A DNA stretch of 64,000 nt, taken from Pegea sp. RAD2-039 (taxonomy: Eukaryota > Chordata > Thaliacea > Salpida > Salpidae). How positions within the stretch are numbered: position 1 is the stretch's first letter; each line of letters opens with the position of its first letter. Location: positions 2,232,001-2,296,000 of the forward strand of contig JAQGEQ010000084.1 in assembly GCA_034620365.1 (NCBI GenBank). The letters run 5' to 3'. The notes beneath the pieces were generated by a model. It saw nothing but the letters and a program-made list of their open reading frames with translations, did no database searches and was not told the DNA's origin. The translations under genes and the position numbers were made by a program. Below, in pieces: positions 51,002 through 62,551 of the stretch.

Positions 51002-51875
51002 ATGGCTGCTGTACTGAAAGTTTTAGTCAACGGAGCCGTGTTTATCGTGCCAAAAGTGTACAAATATGCGATGAAACCTCTTGGAGTAGTTATAGTTAAA
51101 TCAGTTAGGATATATTTGGAAAAAGTACTTGTTAACTTTTATTAAAGCTCCTACAAAGACTTTTTAATGACTTTATAAAGATTCTAGCCTTGAAATGAAT
51201 TTAGAAAATCATTTATGAGTTAACTCCAAAGATCTTACAATCTAGAAGTTTACAGAATCTTGATATTAAATCTGTAATCTTATTTTACGTTTTATTGGTT
51301 GAAGAACAAAATTAAATATGATATTTAGATAAAGATTGTTTTAATAATTTCATTGTTAAAAATGTAACAAAATTGATTACAAACTATAAAAATAAATTTT
51401 TAAGATCAAATTAAACTCACAGAGAAAAGGCAAGAAGGCTCAAAGGAAGAACAATCTCGATGAATCTAAAGATTTTACCAGAATGAAGCATCCTGCTGTA
51501 AATCATCACAAAAGAGGTCGTTCTTCTAACATTTATCACAGTAGAAGACAATATCCTCCAAAAAAACATCATAAAAGAAGAGGAAAGAGCAGAAATGATA
51601 AAAGTATTAGCTTTCAATCAAAAGATTAATAAATCTTAACTAGCTAGAATACTTTTAGTTTATATACAATAAACAATTAAACAAAAAATTACAGCAGCTA
51701 GATGCACATGACTTAAAAAGTTTTAAAATTTCTAATTTATATTTTTATAGAAAAAATAAGCAAACAAATTGCCAATTTTGCTGCAAAAGATGGAAAAAAG
51801 TTGGGAGAAGGAATTATGAAAGCAGGAAGAGAAATGTGCCGAAAAGCTGGAAAGTATTTAGATGATGTTGTTTAA
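51002..51875 (+). CDS. Small, strongly basic protein of unknown function
   Basis: I do not recognise this gene. Three exons, 51002-51124, 51423-51603 and 51751-51875, join in phase to give 142 residues. If the donor at 51604 is skipped, exon 2 runs to a stop at 51627-51629 and the product is 109 residues. Residues 1-41 (MAAVLKVLVNGAVFIVPKVY...) form a hydrophobic, cationic N-terminal helix, possibly a membrane anchor or mitochondrial presequence. Residues 42-101 are a His/Lys/Arg-rich low-complexity stretch (VNHHKRG, PPKKHHKRRGK). Residues 102-142 are a Lys/Gly-rich amphipathic helix (LGEGIMKAGREMCRKAGKYL) with an acidic end DDVV. Distinct modules per exon and intact frames argue for a real gene. 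Codon choice and GC in the exons stand out from the flanks. Confidence 0.55.
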
Positions 51876-53643
51876 GAAATGAGTTTCGAAAAGAATATGA
51901 AATATTTAAGAGAAGTTTTGAAGATAGTAATATCAAATGTCTAATATTTTGTATTCAAGACTGAAAAAATATCTATGAATTCATTTTATAGTTTTGTTTA
52001 AATATTGATTAAATATGAAGATAAAACGAATTTAATTAATTTTATCAATTAAATATTTTCAACTTCTTGCAGAATTTTTTTATTGTAGTGTTGTATTTCA
52101 AAATATTTTGTTTATTTGCAAGTATAATAACTGAAGTACCATAAAATGTTGTATATTTCCGCTTTGTTATCATTTCTATGATTTATAAGACCAAAAACAA
52201 TTTGAAAGCTTGTTGATAAATGTGAACCAATTATTTGTTATATTTGACTCGTTATAATCAGTTAGTATGAAGCAAAGTATGTTTTTTAACTTTTATTATC
52301 GAGTGAAAAATATTTTTAATTAAAAAAATGTTAACTGGTTGTTCCTGGTTTCTGAAAAAATTGCAATAAAAATGTAAAATGTAAAATAAAAAATTCTTGT
52401 AGTCGCTAAAAATACAGTTTCAAACAGATCTAGGTAATTAATATTCTAATTAAATTTTAATTGGCAAATTTTTTAAAGAAAATAAAAGCCAAAATAGTCA
52501 CAAGTGGTGAAATCAGATACGACTGATTTTAATAAATTAGTACAAAATTTATTTGTATTTTGAAAAAAAATATGTATTACGAGAGCCTATACCCTATATA
52601 TATTTATTACAAAAAAACTATTTTGCATTGTAGGTTTCCAAGTTCTAAATATGGTTAAAAATCTAAATTTACATTGAAAGTAGATCATAAATTAACTTAT
52701 TAAAAAAACTTCTAGTTGCAAAACAAAATATTTATCAAACTACTAAAATCTTATGTATGACGATTAGCCTAAGTATAAAATTTAAATGTCGAAAGTGAAC
52801 ACAACCTATACTATTATATTTTATAACCATCGGATAGAGATAATAACTATCTTAAAAAAAACAAGTTTACTTTTTTTCACAAAATAATCTTAAGTTAACA
52901 AAATACTATAAGCCGCAATTTAATTTAGTGTTTTTCAACAACATGCAATTTTTAGCCAGAAGACATTTTCGTCCTTTTCTATCAAATTTGTTGTGATATT
53001 TCAACGTGCTTTTCTCAATCAAACTTCTCTAATAAATCCATTTCTACAAGAAGCAGCTATTTATTGATCATTCTATTGTTTAAATTTTAGACTTGTTATT
53101 TATGGTCCTAATTTGTAATTTAAATCCTCATATAATTTTTTCTAGAATTTATTTTGATTAATGACAACAAAAGTGTTTTTGCAGCATTTTGTAATTTGAT
53201 TAATTATTATTTTTTACTTGATTATCAAATCTGTTTTTTGATATGATTCTTGCATAGAATTTAAAAAATTAAATTGATATAGCTCAGTTTAAATAACCTA
53301 TTTTATGTGAGGCTGCAAACCTATTGTTCTCAAAATGTTTTTAAGATTATGCAAATAAAGGTCTACGTTATCAGAAGAGTTTAATATATTTCAAAGCGTT
53401 TTCTAATTTGGTTTTTTTTAAATTGTTATACAGCAATGTTCTAAATTTAATACTTTGAAAATATTTTATAGTTCATCAAATATCAGACTTTCTTTGTTTA
53501 ATTTTTTGTTTGTTTTTTAACTTCTGTTTAAAACTTTAATAATGACATCAAATACTTGTTCAAGACGTTTAATAGAAAGCTTTATTTTTTACAAACCTTA
53601 TTTTAATTGCAAAAAAATTTACTATTTTATTGGCAGGTGTGAG
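51876..53643. other. Intergenic, nothing recognised
   Basis: AT-rich sequence upstream of PAM. Presumably contains its promoter; no motif seen. Confidence 0.4.
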
Positions 53644-56600
53644 ATGATTTCAGATTTTTTTATTTTATTTCTCCTGTTTAGAGTAAGTGTTTCAAATCAG
53701 TTTTGTAAATCAGAAAACAGAAAAAATAACGATGAAAGCTTCAGTTTTGATATTTATCAAAATACAGTTGTGAAACAGGTAATAATTTGCATAATTTTCA
53801 TCACGGATGTTAATTTAGATTATTTTTTTAGAAAGATCAATATCTTTGCTCAAGTTTTCAAGATTTCAACAAAAATGAAGAACTTTTTATTTGTAAGCAT
53901 CTCTTAATCCTTAATCATAGACATTTACTAAACCATATAAATCTTAGTGAGTTATAAGCCAAGAGCAAAAGCATCTGAGGCACACCATATGATTCTGTAT
54001 GGATGTGAGAACTCCAAATCTTCCTCTAAAGACCTTTTATGGTTTGTTTTGAAAGTCAACTTCATACATTTAACACTTCTCATTCAGGAAATGTGATATG
54101 AGTGCAATTTGCCAAAGTGGCAAAATGACAATTTTGTATGCGTGGGCACGTGATGCTGATCAACTGAAGTTGCCACGTGACATCGGGTTCAGGTAGGTGA
54201 CGTTATCGAAGTCATATACGTTTTGCTGAGAGCTTGATCTAGGATTGGAGGATCCGCAAAGATCAACAGTTTAGTTTTACAAGTTCATTACTCACATCCA
54301 AGTGATCCTGAAAATCTTGATTGCACAGGACTCACTATCACTGTTACTAAGCAACCGTGAGTCACTTCTGCTTCTAGATGTAATCATCAACTTATTTTAT
54401 AGTCAGAAATATTTTGCTGGGATCTATCTACTTGGATCTTCATCATTTGTTCTTCATCCGAAGAGAAACTCATCAGCTACAATTGGATGCATCAATCTTG
54501 TTCCTTCTGTCCTAAATGTATTCGCCTTCAGGAGCCACACTCATGACCTGGGCCGGGCCGTCACTGCTTATCGAATCCGGAACAATCATTTAAAGATGAT
54601 TGGGACAGGCAACCCGTTGTGGCCACAAGCTTTTTACAGTAGGTTAGGTGGCTCGATTGATCTGCGACTTGGAGATGAGTTGATAGCCAGATGTGATTAT
54701 GAGAACAATCTGGATGTTCCAGTACGAGCAGGGTAAGACACATGATGATCTTCAGTGAGTGGATGTTGATTTTGAGATGTAGGAGTACAGGCCATGATGA
54801 AATGTGTAATTTCTACATGATGTTTTATACAACTGACAAAGATGTAGCTAGTAATCCTCACGCGTGCTGGAATGATTATCTCAATAAGAAGTTTCCAAAA
54901 TCAACATCTGTACCTGCTCCTTATCCAGGATTTGCTGGTCTTGGTAGGCTTCGAAATACCTCTTTTATCTCCTATTTGATATCTACTACTTTAGACACAA
55001 TTGTTGGTCTTCGCAAACATGACTTTCTACCTCCTAAAGTGCCCTCTGTTCATCATCACGAACATCATAACGATAGTGATGACGTCATTGGATCTGATTT
55101 AAGAGACCAGGTCGCCGTCAAGTGGCCAAAACCAAATGTGAAGTTAGGTCAGATTGGTGGAGTATCCATCGACCAAAATGGCTTCCTTCAAATTTTCCAT
55201 CGTGCCGACCGCAGGTGATGACGTCACAGGTCTGAGATGATGTCATCACTCATCTTCGTTACGCAGATGGAATGCGAGGTCATTTGGACCTGGCAACATC
55301 TTCCAGATGCAGCAAGATCCGATTCTTGAAGATACAGTTGTGGCCCTTAACCCTATAAACGGACAGATGCAAGCAAAATGGGGCGCGGGGCGATTTTTTA
55401 TGCCCCATGGAATTACTGCTGATGGTGATGCTGTGTGGCTGACTGATGTGGCCCTGCATCAGGTCAGTGGACACCAATCGATGCCTGGCGACTATATAGT
55501 GTCTTTTCAGGTTTTCAAGTTTCCTCTTCAAGGTATCAGTAGACAGGGATTCGCTTATATCACTCTTGGTAAGCGCTTCCAACCTGGTTCCAGTCCTGAC
55601 CACTTTTGCAAGCCAACTGCGGTTGCTATCAACGACGACAACGGTACGCGCCTATTTCAATTGTAATGATGACGTCATAGCATGTTGCTAGGTGACGTTT
55701 TTGTCGCTGATGGTTACTGCAACTCACGAATTGTTCGTTTTGACGCACATGGTAACTTCCTATCTGCCTGGGGTAGCCCCGACCATCGAATGATGAGTAA
55801 GGTCACTGATCCATAGTTTTATACACCAACCACCGTACACTTTCAGTTGTTCATGACGTCAAATACATCTCACGTGATCAAAGTGTATGTGCAGCAGACC
55901 GTGAAAACGGCCGGATTCAGTGTTTCGACGAAAATGGTCGTTTTAAGTTCCTCTTTCACGACCAAACTATAATTGGTCTTGAAGTTTATGCGCTGGATTA
56001 TGTAGAGGACAACAAAGGTGACGTAATCGGTTATCATGTTAGCAATGAAGGGCATTCGTAAGTAATTTTGTAACAGGCGGGCTACTGTACCTAGTCAACG
56101 GACCAAACGATGTTGAAGGTGAAAGTTCAGGCTTCACTGTAAACTACACAACTGGTGACCTGATACAAAAGTGGCCGAATACAATTAAGGCCGAAGATCA
56201 GTTAAAAGGGCCACATTCGTTTGCAGTTGCTGGTCACTTTGTAAGAAAAACTCAAATATACTTGTCAGCTTTTAATCGAAGAATTTATTTTAGGCTTTTG
56301 TTGGGCAAATAAAAGGAAAACCAATTTTAAAAATCGATTTAAATCAATCAAAAACATTTGAAAAGAAACTTAATGTAAAATTTGTCACTAAAACAACTAC
56401 ACACAGTTCTACTACTCATCATTACATCACCACAAAGATATCTATCGATCATGATTACCATCTGGATTCAATTATTCATGAAAATGTAAATTTCTAAACA
56501 ATCTTTTTTTATTTTGCTTTCCAAATGCATATTCAGCACACGCTTTCAGCTTTTCATTAATCGCAATAACTCTTCAAAGCTAATAAAATCTGAAATAATA

Positions 56601-58494
56601 AACCACTTGCTTGCTTGCTGGTAACTAACTAACTTGCTTGCTGGTAACTACTAACTTGCTTGCTGGTAACTAACTAACTTGCTTGCTGGTAACTAACTAA
56701 CTTGCTTGCTGGTAACTAACTAACTTGCTTGCTGGTAACTAACTAACTTGCTTGCTGGTAACTACTAACTTGCTTGCTTGCTGGTAACTAACTAACTTGC
56801 TTGCTGGTAACTAACTAACTTGCTTGCTGGTAACTAACTAACTTGCTTACTGGTAACTAACTAACTTGCTTACTGGTAACTAACTAACTTGCTTGCTTGC
56901 TGGTAACTAACTTGCTTGCTGGTAACTAACTAACTTGCTTGCTGGTAACTAACTTGCTTGCTTACTGGTAAATAACTTGCTTGCTGGTAACTAACTAACT
57001 TGCTTGCTGGTAACTAACTTGCTTGCTGGTAACTAACTTGCTTGCTTGCTGGTAACTAACTAACTTGCTTACTGGTAACTAACTAACTTGCTTACTGGTA
57101 ACTAACTAACTTGCTTGCTTGCTGGTAACTAACTTGCTTGCTGGTAACTAACTAACTTGCTTGCTGGTAACTAACTTGCTTGCTTACTGGTAAATAACTT
57201 GCTTGCTGGTAACTAACTAACTTGCTTGCTGGTAACTAACTAACTTGCTTACTGGTAACTAACTAACTTGCTTGCTGGTAACTAACTAACTTGCTTGCTG
57301 GTAACTAACTTGCTTACTGGTAACTAACTAACTTGCTTGCTGGTAACTAACTAACTTGCTTGCTGGTAACTAACTTGCTTACTGGTAACTAACTAACTTG
57401 CTTGCTGGTAACTAACTAACTTGCTTGCTGGTAACTAACTTGCTTGCTGGTAACTAACTAACTTGCTTGCTGGTAACTAACTAACTTGCTTACTGGTAAC
57501 TAACTTGCTTGCTGGTAACTAACTAACTTGCTTGCTGGTAACTAACTAACTTGCTTACTGGTAACTAACTAACTTGCTTGCTGGTAACTAACTAACTTGC
57601 TTGCTGGTAACTAACTAACTTGCTTGCTGGTAACTACTAACTTGCTTGCTGGTAACTAACTAACTTGCTTGCTGGTAACTAACTAACTTGTTTGCTTGCT
57701 GGTAACTAACTGGCAACTAACTTGGTAAATGTTTTAGTGATAGTTTTTAATCTGCAATTTGTAGCATTTTTTAAAGTTTGAAAAAAATGTTTAGTGTTTT
57801 TAACACTTACTAACTTGTTTAATATTTTAGAATGCTTTTTATGTAGATTATAGGTTTTTGCTGAAGTTTTATATAATTATAAGACCCTAAAAATCGCTGT
57901 AGAAATCATGAAATTTAATTATCTATTACAACAGCGTCACCTTTTGAGCATACTTACATTTAAAATCATTTTCTTCAATAAAATCATTAAAAAATAACAT
58001 TGCTCAATTAATAAGTGATCAATCTTACTTGAACTTAAATTACAGATTACTAATATATGTATCAAACTATTTAACACAAAATCTGTTTTAGTTTACAACG
58101 TGGTATTATATGATCTTATTTTAAAACATATATTATTATTATATTGAAAAAAGTTATGAGTCATTTGAATTTTAGTTTTCGAAGCTTGAATCTTTGAGTC
58201 CATCTCTCGCGAAGCAGGAAGATGAAAACAGTTTTGTTATCGTATTGCTGGTTGTTCTTCCACTAGCAATCATTCTTATTGGTTTTTTCTATTTTATTTC
58301 TAGAATTCGTTTATTAAAAGATTTTAAAAGTGAGTCTATCTCATCACTACCTTCAAAACTTTCTAAAATTGTTTTCAACAGTTTTTAAAGATCATGAACT
58401 CCATATAAGAAGTAGCAGAAAGATTTTTGAAAGATCTTCAAAACAAAATGATGAAGAGGTCGAAAAACTGATAAATGATGCTGATAAAGATTAA
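53644..58494 (+). CDS. PAM: Bifunctional peptidyl-glycine alpha-amidating monooxygenase, membrane form
   Basis: Makes amidated neuropeptides in the secretory pathway: PHM hydroxylates the C-terminal Gly (copper, ascorbate, O2) and PAL cleaves it. Fifteen exons: 53644-53778, 53832-53892, 53948-54041, 54088-54192, 54243-54356, 54403-54732, 54783-55214, 55267-55462, 55511-55643, 55692-55796, 55847-56017, 56077-56240, 56294-56485, 58176-58329, 58391-58494; 829 residues. Signal peptide at ~1-17. PHM copper ligands are present: HH at 78-79, H147, HTH at 215-217 and M287. A linker with HHHEHH (370-375) follows. PAL retains FHR, the zinc histidines in FMPHG, IVHDV and GPHSF, the catalytic-Tyr context DGYCNSR and ADRENGR. 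TM at ~764-785 (FVIVLLVVLPLAIILIGFFYF), then a ~44-residue cytosolic tail. The fusion of PHM and PAL resembles vertebrates, molluscs and nematodes and differs from the separate insect enzymes. The central exons form a GC-richer block with introns of 46-59 nt; intron 13 (1690 nt) carries a minisatellite. The start is chosen at 53644 over an upstream in-frame ATG because it directly precedes the signal sequence. Confidence 0.95.
55219..55226. promoter_or_regulatory. TGACGTCA in a 52-nt PAM intron
   Basis: Perfect palindrome within intron 55215-55266, followed by a near copy TGATGTCATCA in the same intron. Confidence 0.25.
55670..55677. promoter_or_regulatory. TGACGTCA in a 48-nt PAM intron
   Basis: Perfect palindrome within intron 55644-55691. 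Two further copies fall in PAM exons at 55080 and 55854. Confidence 0.25.
56605..57728 (+). repeat. Minisatellite in PAM intron 13
   Basis: About 1.1 kb of tandem units of the form ACTTGCTTGCTGGTAACTA(ACTA), mostly 19-23 bp, roughly 50 copies. Unit length varies in 4-bp steps through gain or loss of GCTT or ACTA. Variants with TACTGG for GCTGG and GGTAAATAAC mark individual units. A segment of about 120 bp near 56890 recurs near 57112 (offset 222 bp), showing a later segmental duplication within the array. Confidence 0.95.
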
Positions 58495-58820
58495 GAATTA
58501 TTGATTAATTTACTTCTGTTTTAATATATTTATAATTGAAAAATCAAATCTTAAAATTAAAACAACTATTTATGTGTTTTATATTTTCATCTATATTGTA
58601 CTTTTCATGTTGTAGAAATTATTTTGTAATAAATTATTTGTCGCATTGTATTTTAAAAGCTATTTAATTATTTATTCTGTTTAAGGACAGATTTCCAGCA
58701 AATTAAAAGTATTTTTAGATTAGTCGTGAAATTGTAAATTGAAGTTATAGTTTTCGCGTGATTTCGAAACTTCTTTAAAATATTAATTTAAAAGAGAAGT
58801 CATCAACGTTTTTATGAGTT

Positions 58821-58839
58821 GTTTTCCGTTTCGGAAAAA
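58821..58839. other. Perfect short hairpin
   Basis: GTTTTCCG and CGGAAAAC pair over 8 bp around a TTT loop. It lies about 330 bp past the PAM stop. Might affect 3' end formation if transcribed; otherwise of unknown meaning. Confidence 0.3.
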
Positions 58840-59037
58840 CGCCAAAGTTAATTATTTTCGAATCAAACTCCTAACTTTGAGATTTAACTTGTAGTTAAAC
58901 ACACAAGGCCAGATTCAAGTTAAATCGTGTTCATCAAACTTTTAACAAGATTTCTAATTCTTTAGAATGTTTGTAAAAGATGAAACTTGAAATATTTCTG
59001 TGAATTTGTTTGCTTGCTAATATTTGTCGATGTACAT

Positions 59038-59051
59038 ACGCCCTCTGGTGG
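59038..59051 (-). promoter_or_regulatory. CTCF-like motif CCACCAGAGGGCGT (best match)
   Basis: The minus strand fits CCASYAGRKGGCRS at 13 of 14 positions, differing only at the last base. It lies in AT-rich intergenic DNA between PAM and calponin, where such a GC-rich word is unexpected. Confidence 0.45.
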
Positions 59052-60307
59052 CTTAGAAATTGCTTACATTTGATTTGAGAAGTTTACTCAAATAATAGAT
59101 TCCAAATTGATTTAGACATTCGATTAGTTATAAACTTATCAGATTAGTTTATCTTGATCTAAATAATGTATTTTTAAAAATATGTTATTTTAAGCTAATA
59201 AGAAAAATATATTTTTTTAAACTTTCTGATGAATAGAACTATAAAATAAGTAGATAAATTTGTTATGAAATTAGCCTTTCGAAACTTGTTTTTACAAAAC
59301 TGTTTTTATAATGAAAACAAAATCCTTAAAATATAATTAAAGTGTATGAACAAGACAAAGTTACATGAAAATCTTACCAAAATTGTTTCCATATATAGTA
59401 GTGTGAATGATAGTTACTGCTTTAAAAGAAGGTTTTTCATACACTTTATCCTCAGTATTAATGACGTAATGCTCTTTACGCTTGACTGATTAAGGCGACG
59501 GTCTGTAAAAGTAGAAAAAAAAATTCGTCGCTTTCAATTATTGTTTGTTTCAGACTTATTACTGCAGGGCTTGATATAGCATTTTTCCTCACTTTTTGTG
59601 TTTCAAATAATTTTTTAACTTTGAGATTGTAGGTTGATTTATTACTTGGTTAAGTACAGAATGAATTCGATAAATTTTGAAAGTTTTAAAAAATATCAAA
59701 AATATATTTTTACTATTTATATTTTATTAATACTTTTTAAGATTTAAATATTTTAGGATTAGAAATATTATAGTGAGTTTTGACTTAAACTATTATTGTT
59801 AAAAAAAGGAAGTTTATCTCTAAAACAAATAAATAAATATATTTTAAGTAATTATGTTTATGTTTGATAAAGTTAATAACAATTTGAAATGTATTAAAAA
59901 ATATAAAAAGTAGAAATAAAAATATTAAATGATTTCTTGGATAGAACTTCTTTTTTAAAGATAGATTTTCAGTTAATATTTTTTTATGTTCCAAAGTCTC
60001 ATTTCTAAAACTTTATTTTCAACTTTTTATTTGATGAAAGTACATTTATAGATTTCAAAAATAAATAAAAAGTAAACAACAGATCAGTTTAGATATTTAC
60101 TTTAAACTTAATTTGATTTTGGTGTCAAGTAACAGATATAATTCAATAAAAATTTTGATTAATTTATTTTGAACTTGTTCAAAAAAAGGTGGCGAATTTT
60201 TTAGTGAAATTTGGAAATATTTTTCAGATTTTTATTCAAAAAATATTAAAAAAAAAATTGTTTTTTTTACAGTTTTTTTTAAAGAAAAAGTTCATTTATT
60301 ACTGAAA

Positions 60308-61214
60308 ATGGCAAACCGCCCAAAAGGCTATGGAATGACTGCTGAAGTGTCTAATAAGATTGCAGCTAAATACTCCGATGAAGATGAACAAGAAGTGGTG
60401 TCATGGATCTGTGCTCTTGTTGATTGTGAACCTCCTGCGCCAGGAAGAAAGGTATGAGGAGAAAGGGACTTTTGATAACCCAATAAAAAGCTTAAAAATA
60501 GAATGTCACGCATGATTGATTTCGCTTGAGTAAAGACATTTTTGTTAAAAATGAAAGTTTAGATTATTAGATGATCATAAAATGATTTTCAGAGTACTCA
60601 AGAGTGGATGAAAGACGGAGAGATTCTCATCTCGCTAATCAACACTATCAACCCTGATTCAATCAAGAAATGGAACAAGGGCACCAGACAGGCGGTAGGT
60701 CTACAATCACTAAGAAATAAATCAGGCAAAAAGAAAAACAAAATTTCAGTTTAAAGTCATGGAAAACATCGCGAAGTTTCTGAAAGCGATTGAAGTGTAC
60801 GGAGTAGGCAAGCAAGATTTGTTCCAGGTGCAAAATAGGTGTCCATGACCCAAAAACTATCTTCCAATCGTCCTTTTTACAGACCGTCGACTTGTACGAG
60901 GGACAAAATATGGCCCAGGTCCTGACTACTTTGAGAAAATTGTCCACAGTGGCTTTGACCAAGGGTTTTGGAGGACCACATATTGGTGTTAAAATGGCCC
61001 AGAAGAATAAACGAGACCACGACGAGCAAAAGCTTCGAGAAGGTCGAAACGTCATCGGGTTGCAGGTCACTTTCATTTCGATTAATTATTGATTAAATTC
61101 AAACAACTTTGATGACGTCATATCTACTGACAGATGGGGACCAATCAAGTGGCTTCTCAGAAGGGCATGACCGCGTATGGTCTAGGTCGGCAATTGACAA
61201 CCCAGATGAAGTGA
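60308..61214 (+). CDS. Transgelin / calponin-like (muscle protein 20 type)
   Basis: Actin-binding protein of the transgelin-calponin family. Five exons, 60308-60451, 60593-60694, 60750-60827, 60883-61065 and 61134-61214, all in phase 0, give 195 residues (transgelin about 200). A single CH domain spans ~25-130 with DGEILISLINTINP, FKVMENIAKFLKA and a VDLYEGQNMAQVLTTL helix. A single calponin-type repeat follows, GLQMGTNQVASQKGMTAYG (~166-184), split by the last intron. The start MANRPKGYGMTAEVSNK is the usual family N terminus. After the first 141-nt intron, the introns are 55, 55 and 68 nt. Confidence 0.95.
61113..61120. promoter_or_regulatory. TGACGTCA in the 68-nt last intron of calponin
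   Basis: Perfect palindrome in the intron 61066-61133, embedded in ATGACGTCAT (10-bp palindrome). Confidence 0.25.
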
Positions 61215-61613
61215 ATCCACGTCACGTGCTTCGAATTGTTTAACAATTTTGATTTCTTCTTTTACGATAAAAAGATCAGATTAATTTATGGAGTTAATTT
61301 TTAGCATAAAAACTCTTTCTCGTTCTTTTATAGAATAAGTTTTCAAAATCAAATAAATTGTTTTGTTTTAACTCGTTTGATGGTTTCAGTTGACATTTAA
61401 GCAGTTAACCAAATAAATTTGAAAATTGGAGAATTTGAAAATTGTTTTATAGTAGAATTACTTTCAGAATAATCATCTAAAATTTCTTAAATTACTCTTC
61501 GATAAGACAAGCGAAAGTTTTGTAGTAACTGCCAAGAGCTTATTGCTTTTTTTTTAAACAAAAGACTTTTGTTCAAATGTCTGAAAATAAAATATTTTCA
61601 AACCTTTTTAACA

Positions 61614-61627
61614 GCGCCACCAAGCGG
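61614..61627 (-). promoter_or_regulatory. CTCF-like motif CCGCTTGGTGGCGC
   Basis: Minus strand fits the CTCF core at 13 of 14 positions. Located about 400 bp past the calponin stop. Confidence 0.35.
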
Positions 61628-62530
61628 TTGTTCCGCTTAACTTAAAGTAATTTTCTTGATTAGTTAAAAACAGTATCTGACAGTTTCTACTTTAATCTTG
61701 ATTCTAATAATTGAGTTTTTACGAAAGTGAAGCATTATAAAGTTTTGAAACGTCTGATTTGTTTTTACCAAACAGATAGCTTTTAAGCAATTACTTCCTA
61801 ATACTTTTGACAAGTTGACATACTAAAGTAAACACTTTGTTGTGTTCTGGGAATATAAGAAGAAAACAAAAGCAATAAGAGAAAAATTTGCCTACGTGAA
61901 TCAAACTTTACATTTAAATAGTTTTAGGAGAAAGTCGAAAATATTTGAAATGAGAAAACGAAATTTATTCACATTACAACTTCAAATATTTTTATAAATC
62001 ATTTGAAAAGAATTAATATTCAAAAAAGTATCTAAATAATAAAATATTTTTCAAAATAACTTTATGACAAAATCTCGATTCACAGTAAAGTCATTTGCAG
62101 TTGATTCACTTTTTGACTCTTAATTAAAATTTAATAAGTTTTGTTCATTAAATGTCTTAAAAATAAATTCAAAAGTTTTTAGATCAAATTAAACCAAATT
62201 TTAAAGAAGAAAAACTATTTTTTAAATTTATCACATGAAGTTGATCTGTTTGAATCTTACTACATTTTATAAACAAATAAAAGTTATTAAAATAATTTCA
62301 AATATCATATAAATTGTATTATTTAAAAATCTTCAAGTCAAGCTTTCAATTAAAACAAATCTTTTGATAAAGTTTATAAAAAGAAATTACGACTTTAAAA
62401 AAGTTATTTAGCATTTTTCAAAATGACTGGTTAAGAGTTTCATCTGTTTAATACTTGTACAAATTAAACACTTAATATAATCGTATCAGTCAACTTAAGA
62501 TGGTAAAAATAATCCTTTTTTATTTATTAA

Positions 62531-62551
62531 TTTCCTGTTTTAAACAGGAAA
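62531..62551. repeat. Short inverted repeat
   Basis: TTTCCTGTTT and AAACAGGAAA are perfect complements around a single T. No neighbouring feature explains it. Confidence 0.35.

Larger units (their letters stand above)
58495..60307. other. Intergenic between PAM and calponin
   Basis: PAM 3' flank, then AT-rich sequence. Contains a perfect 8-bp hairpin at 58821-58839 and a CTCF-like motif at 59038-59051; no gene seen. Confidence 0.5.

Noticed and set aside
55280-55603. 107-codon minus-strand frame opposite PAM
   Set aside because: Shadow of the PAL exons, which are strongly conserved on the plus strand.
56605-57728. CRISPR-like array
   Set aside because: Contiguous tandem units without unique spacers, in a eukaryotic intron; a minisatellite.
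60663-61076. 137-codon minus-strand frame opposite calponin
   Set aside because: Shadow of the CH-domain exons and intron; no independent evidence.
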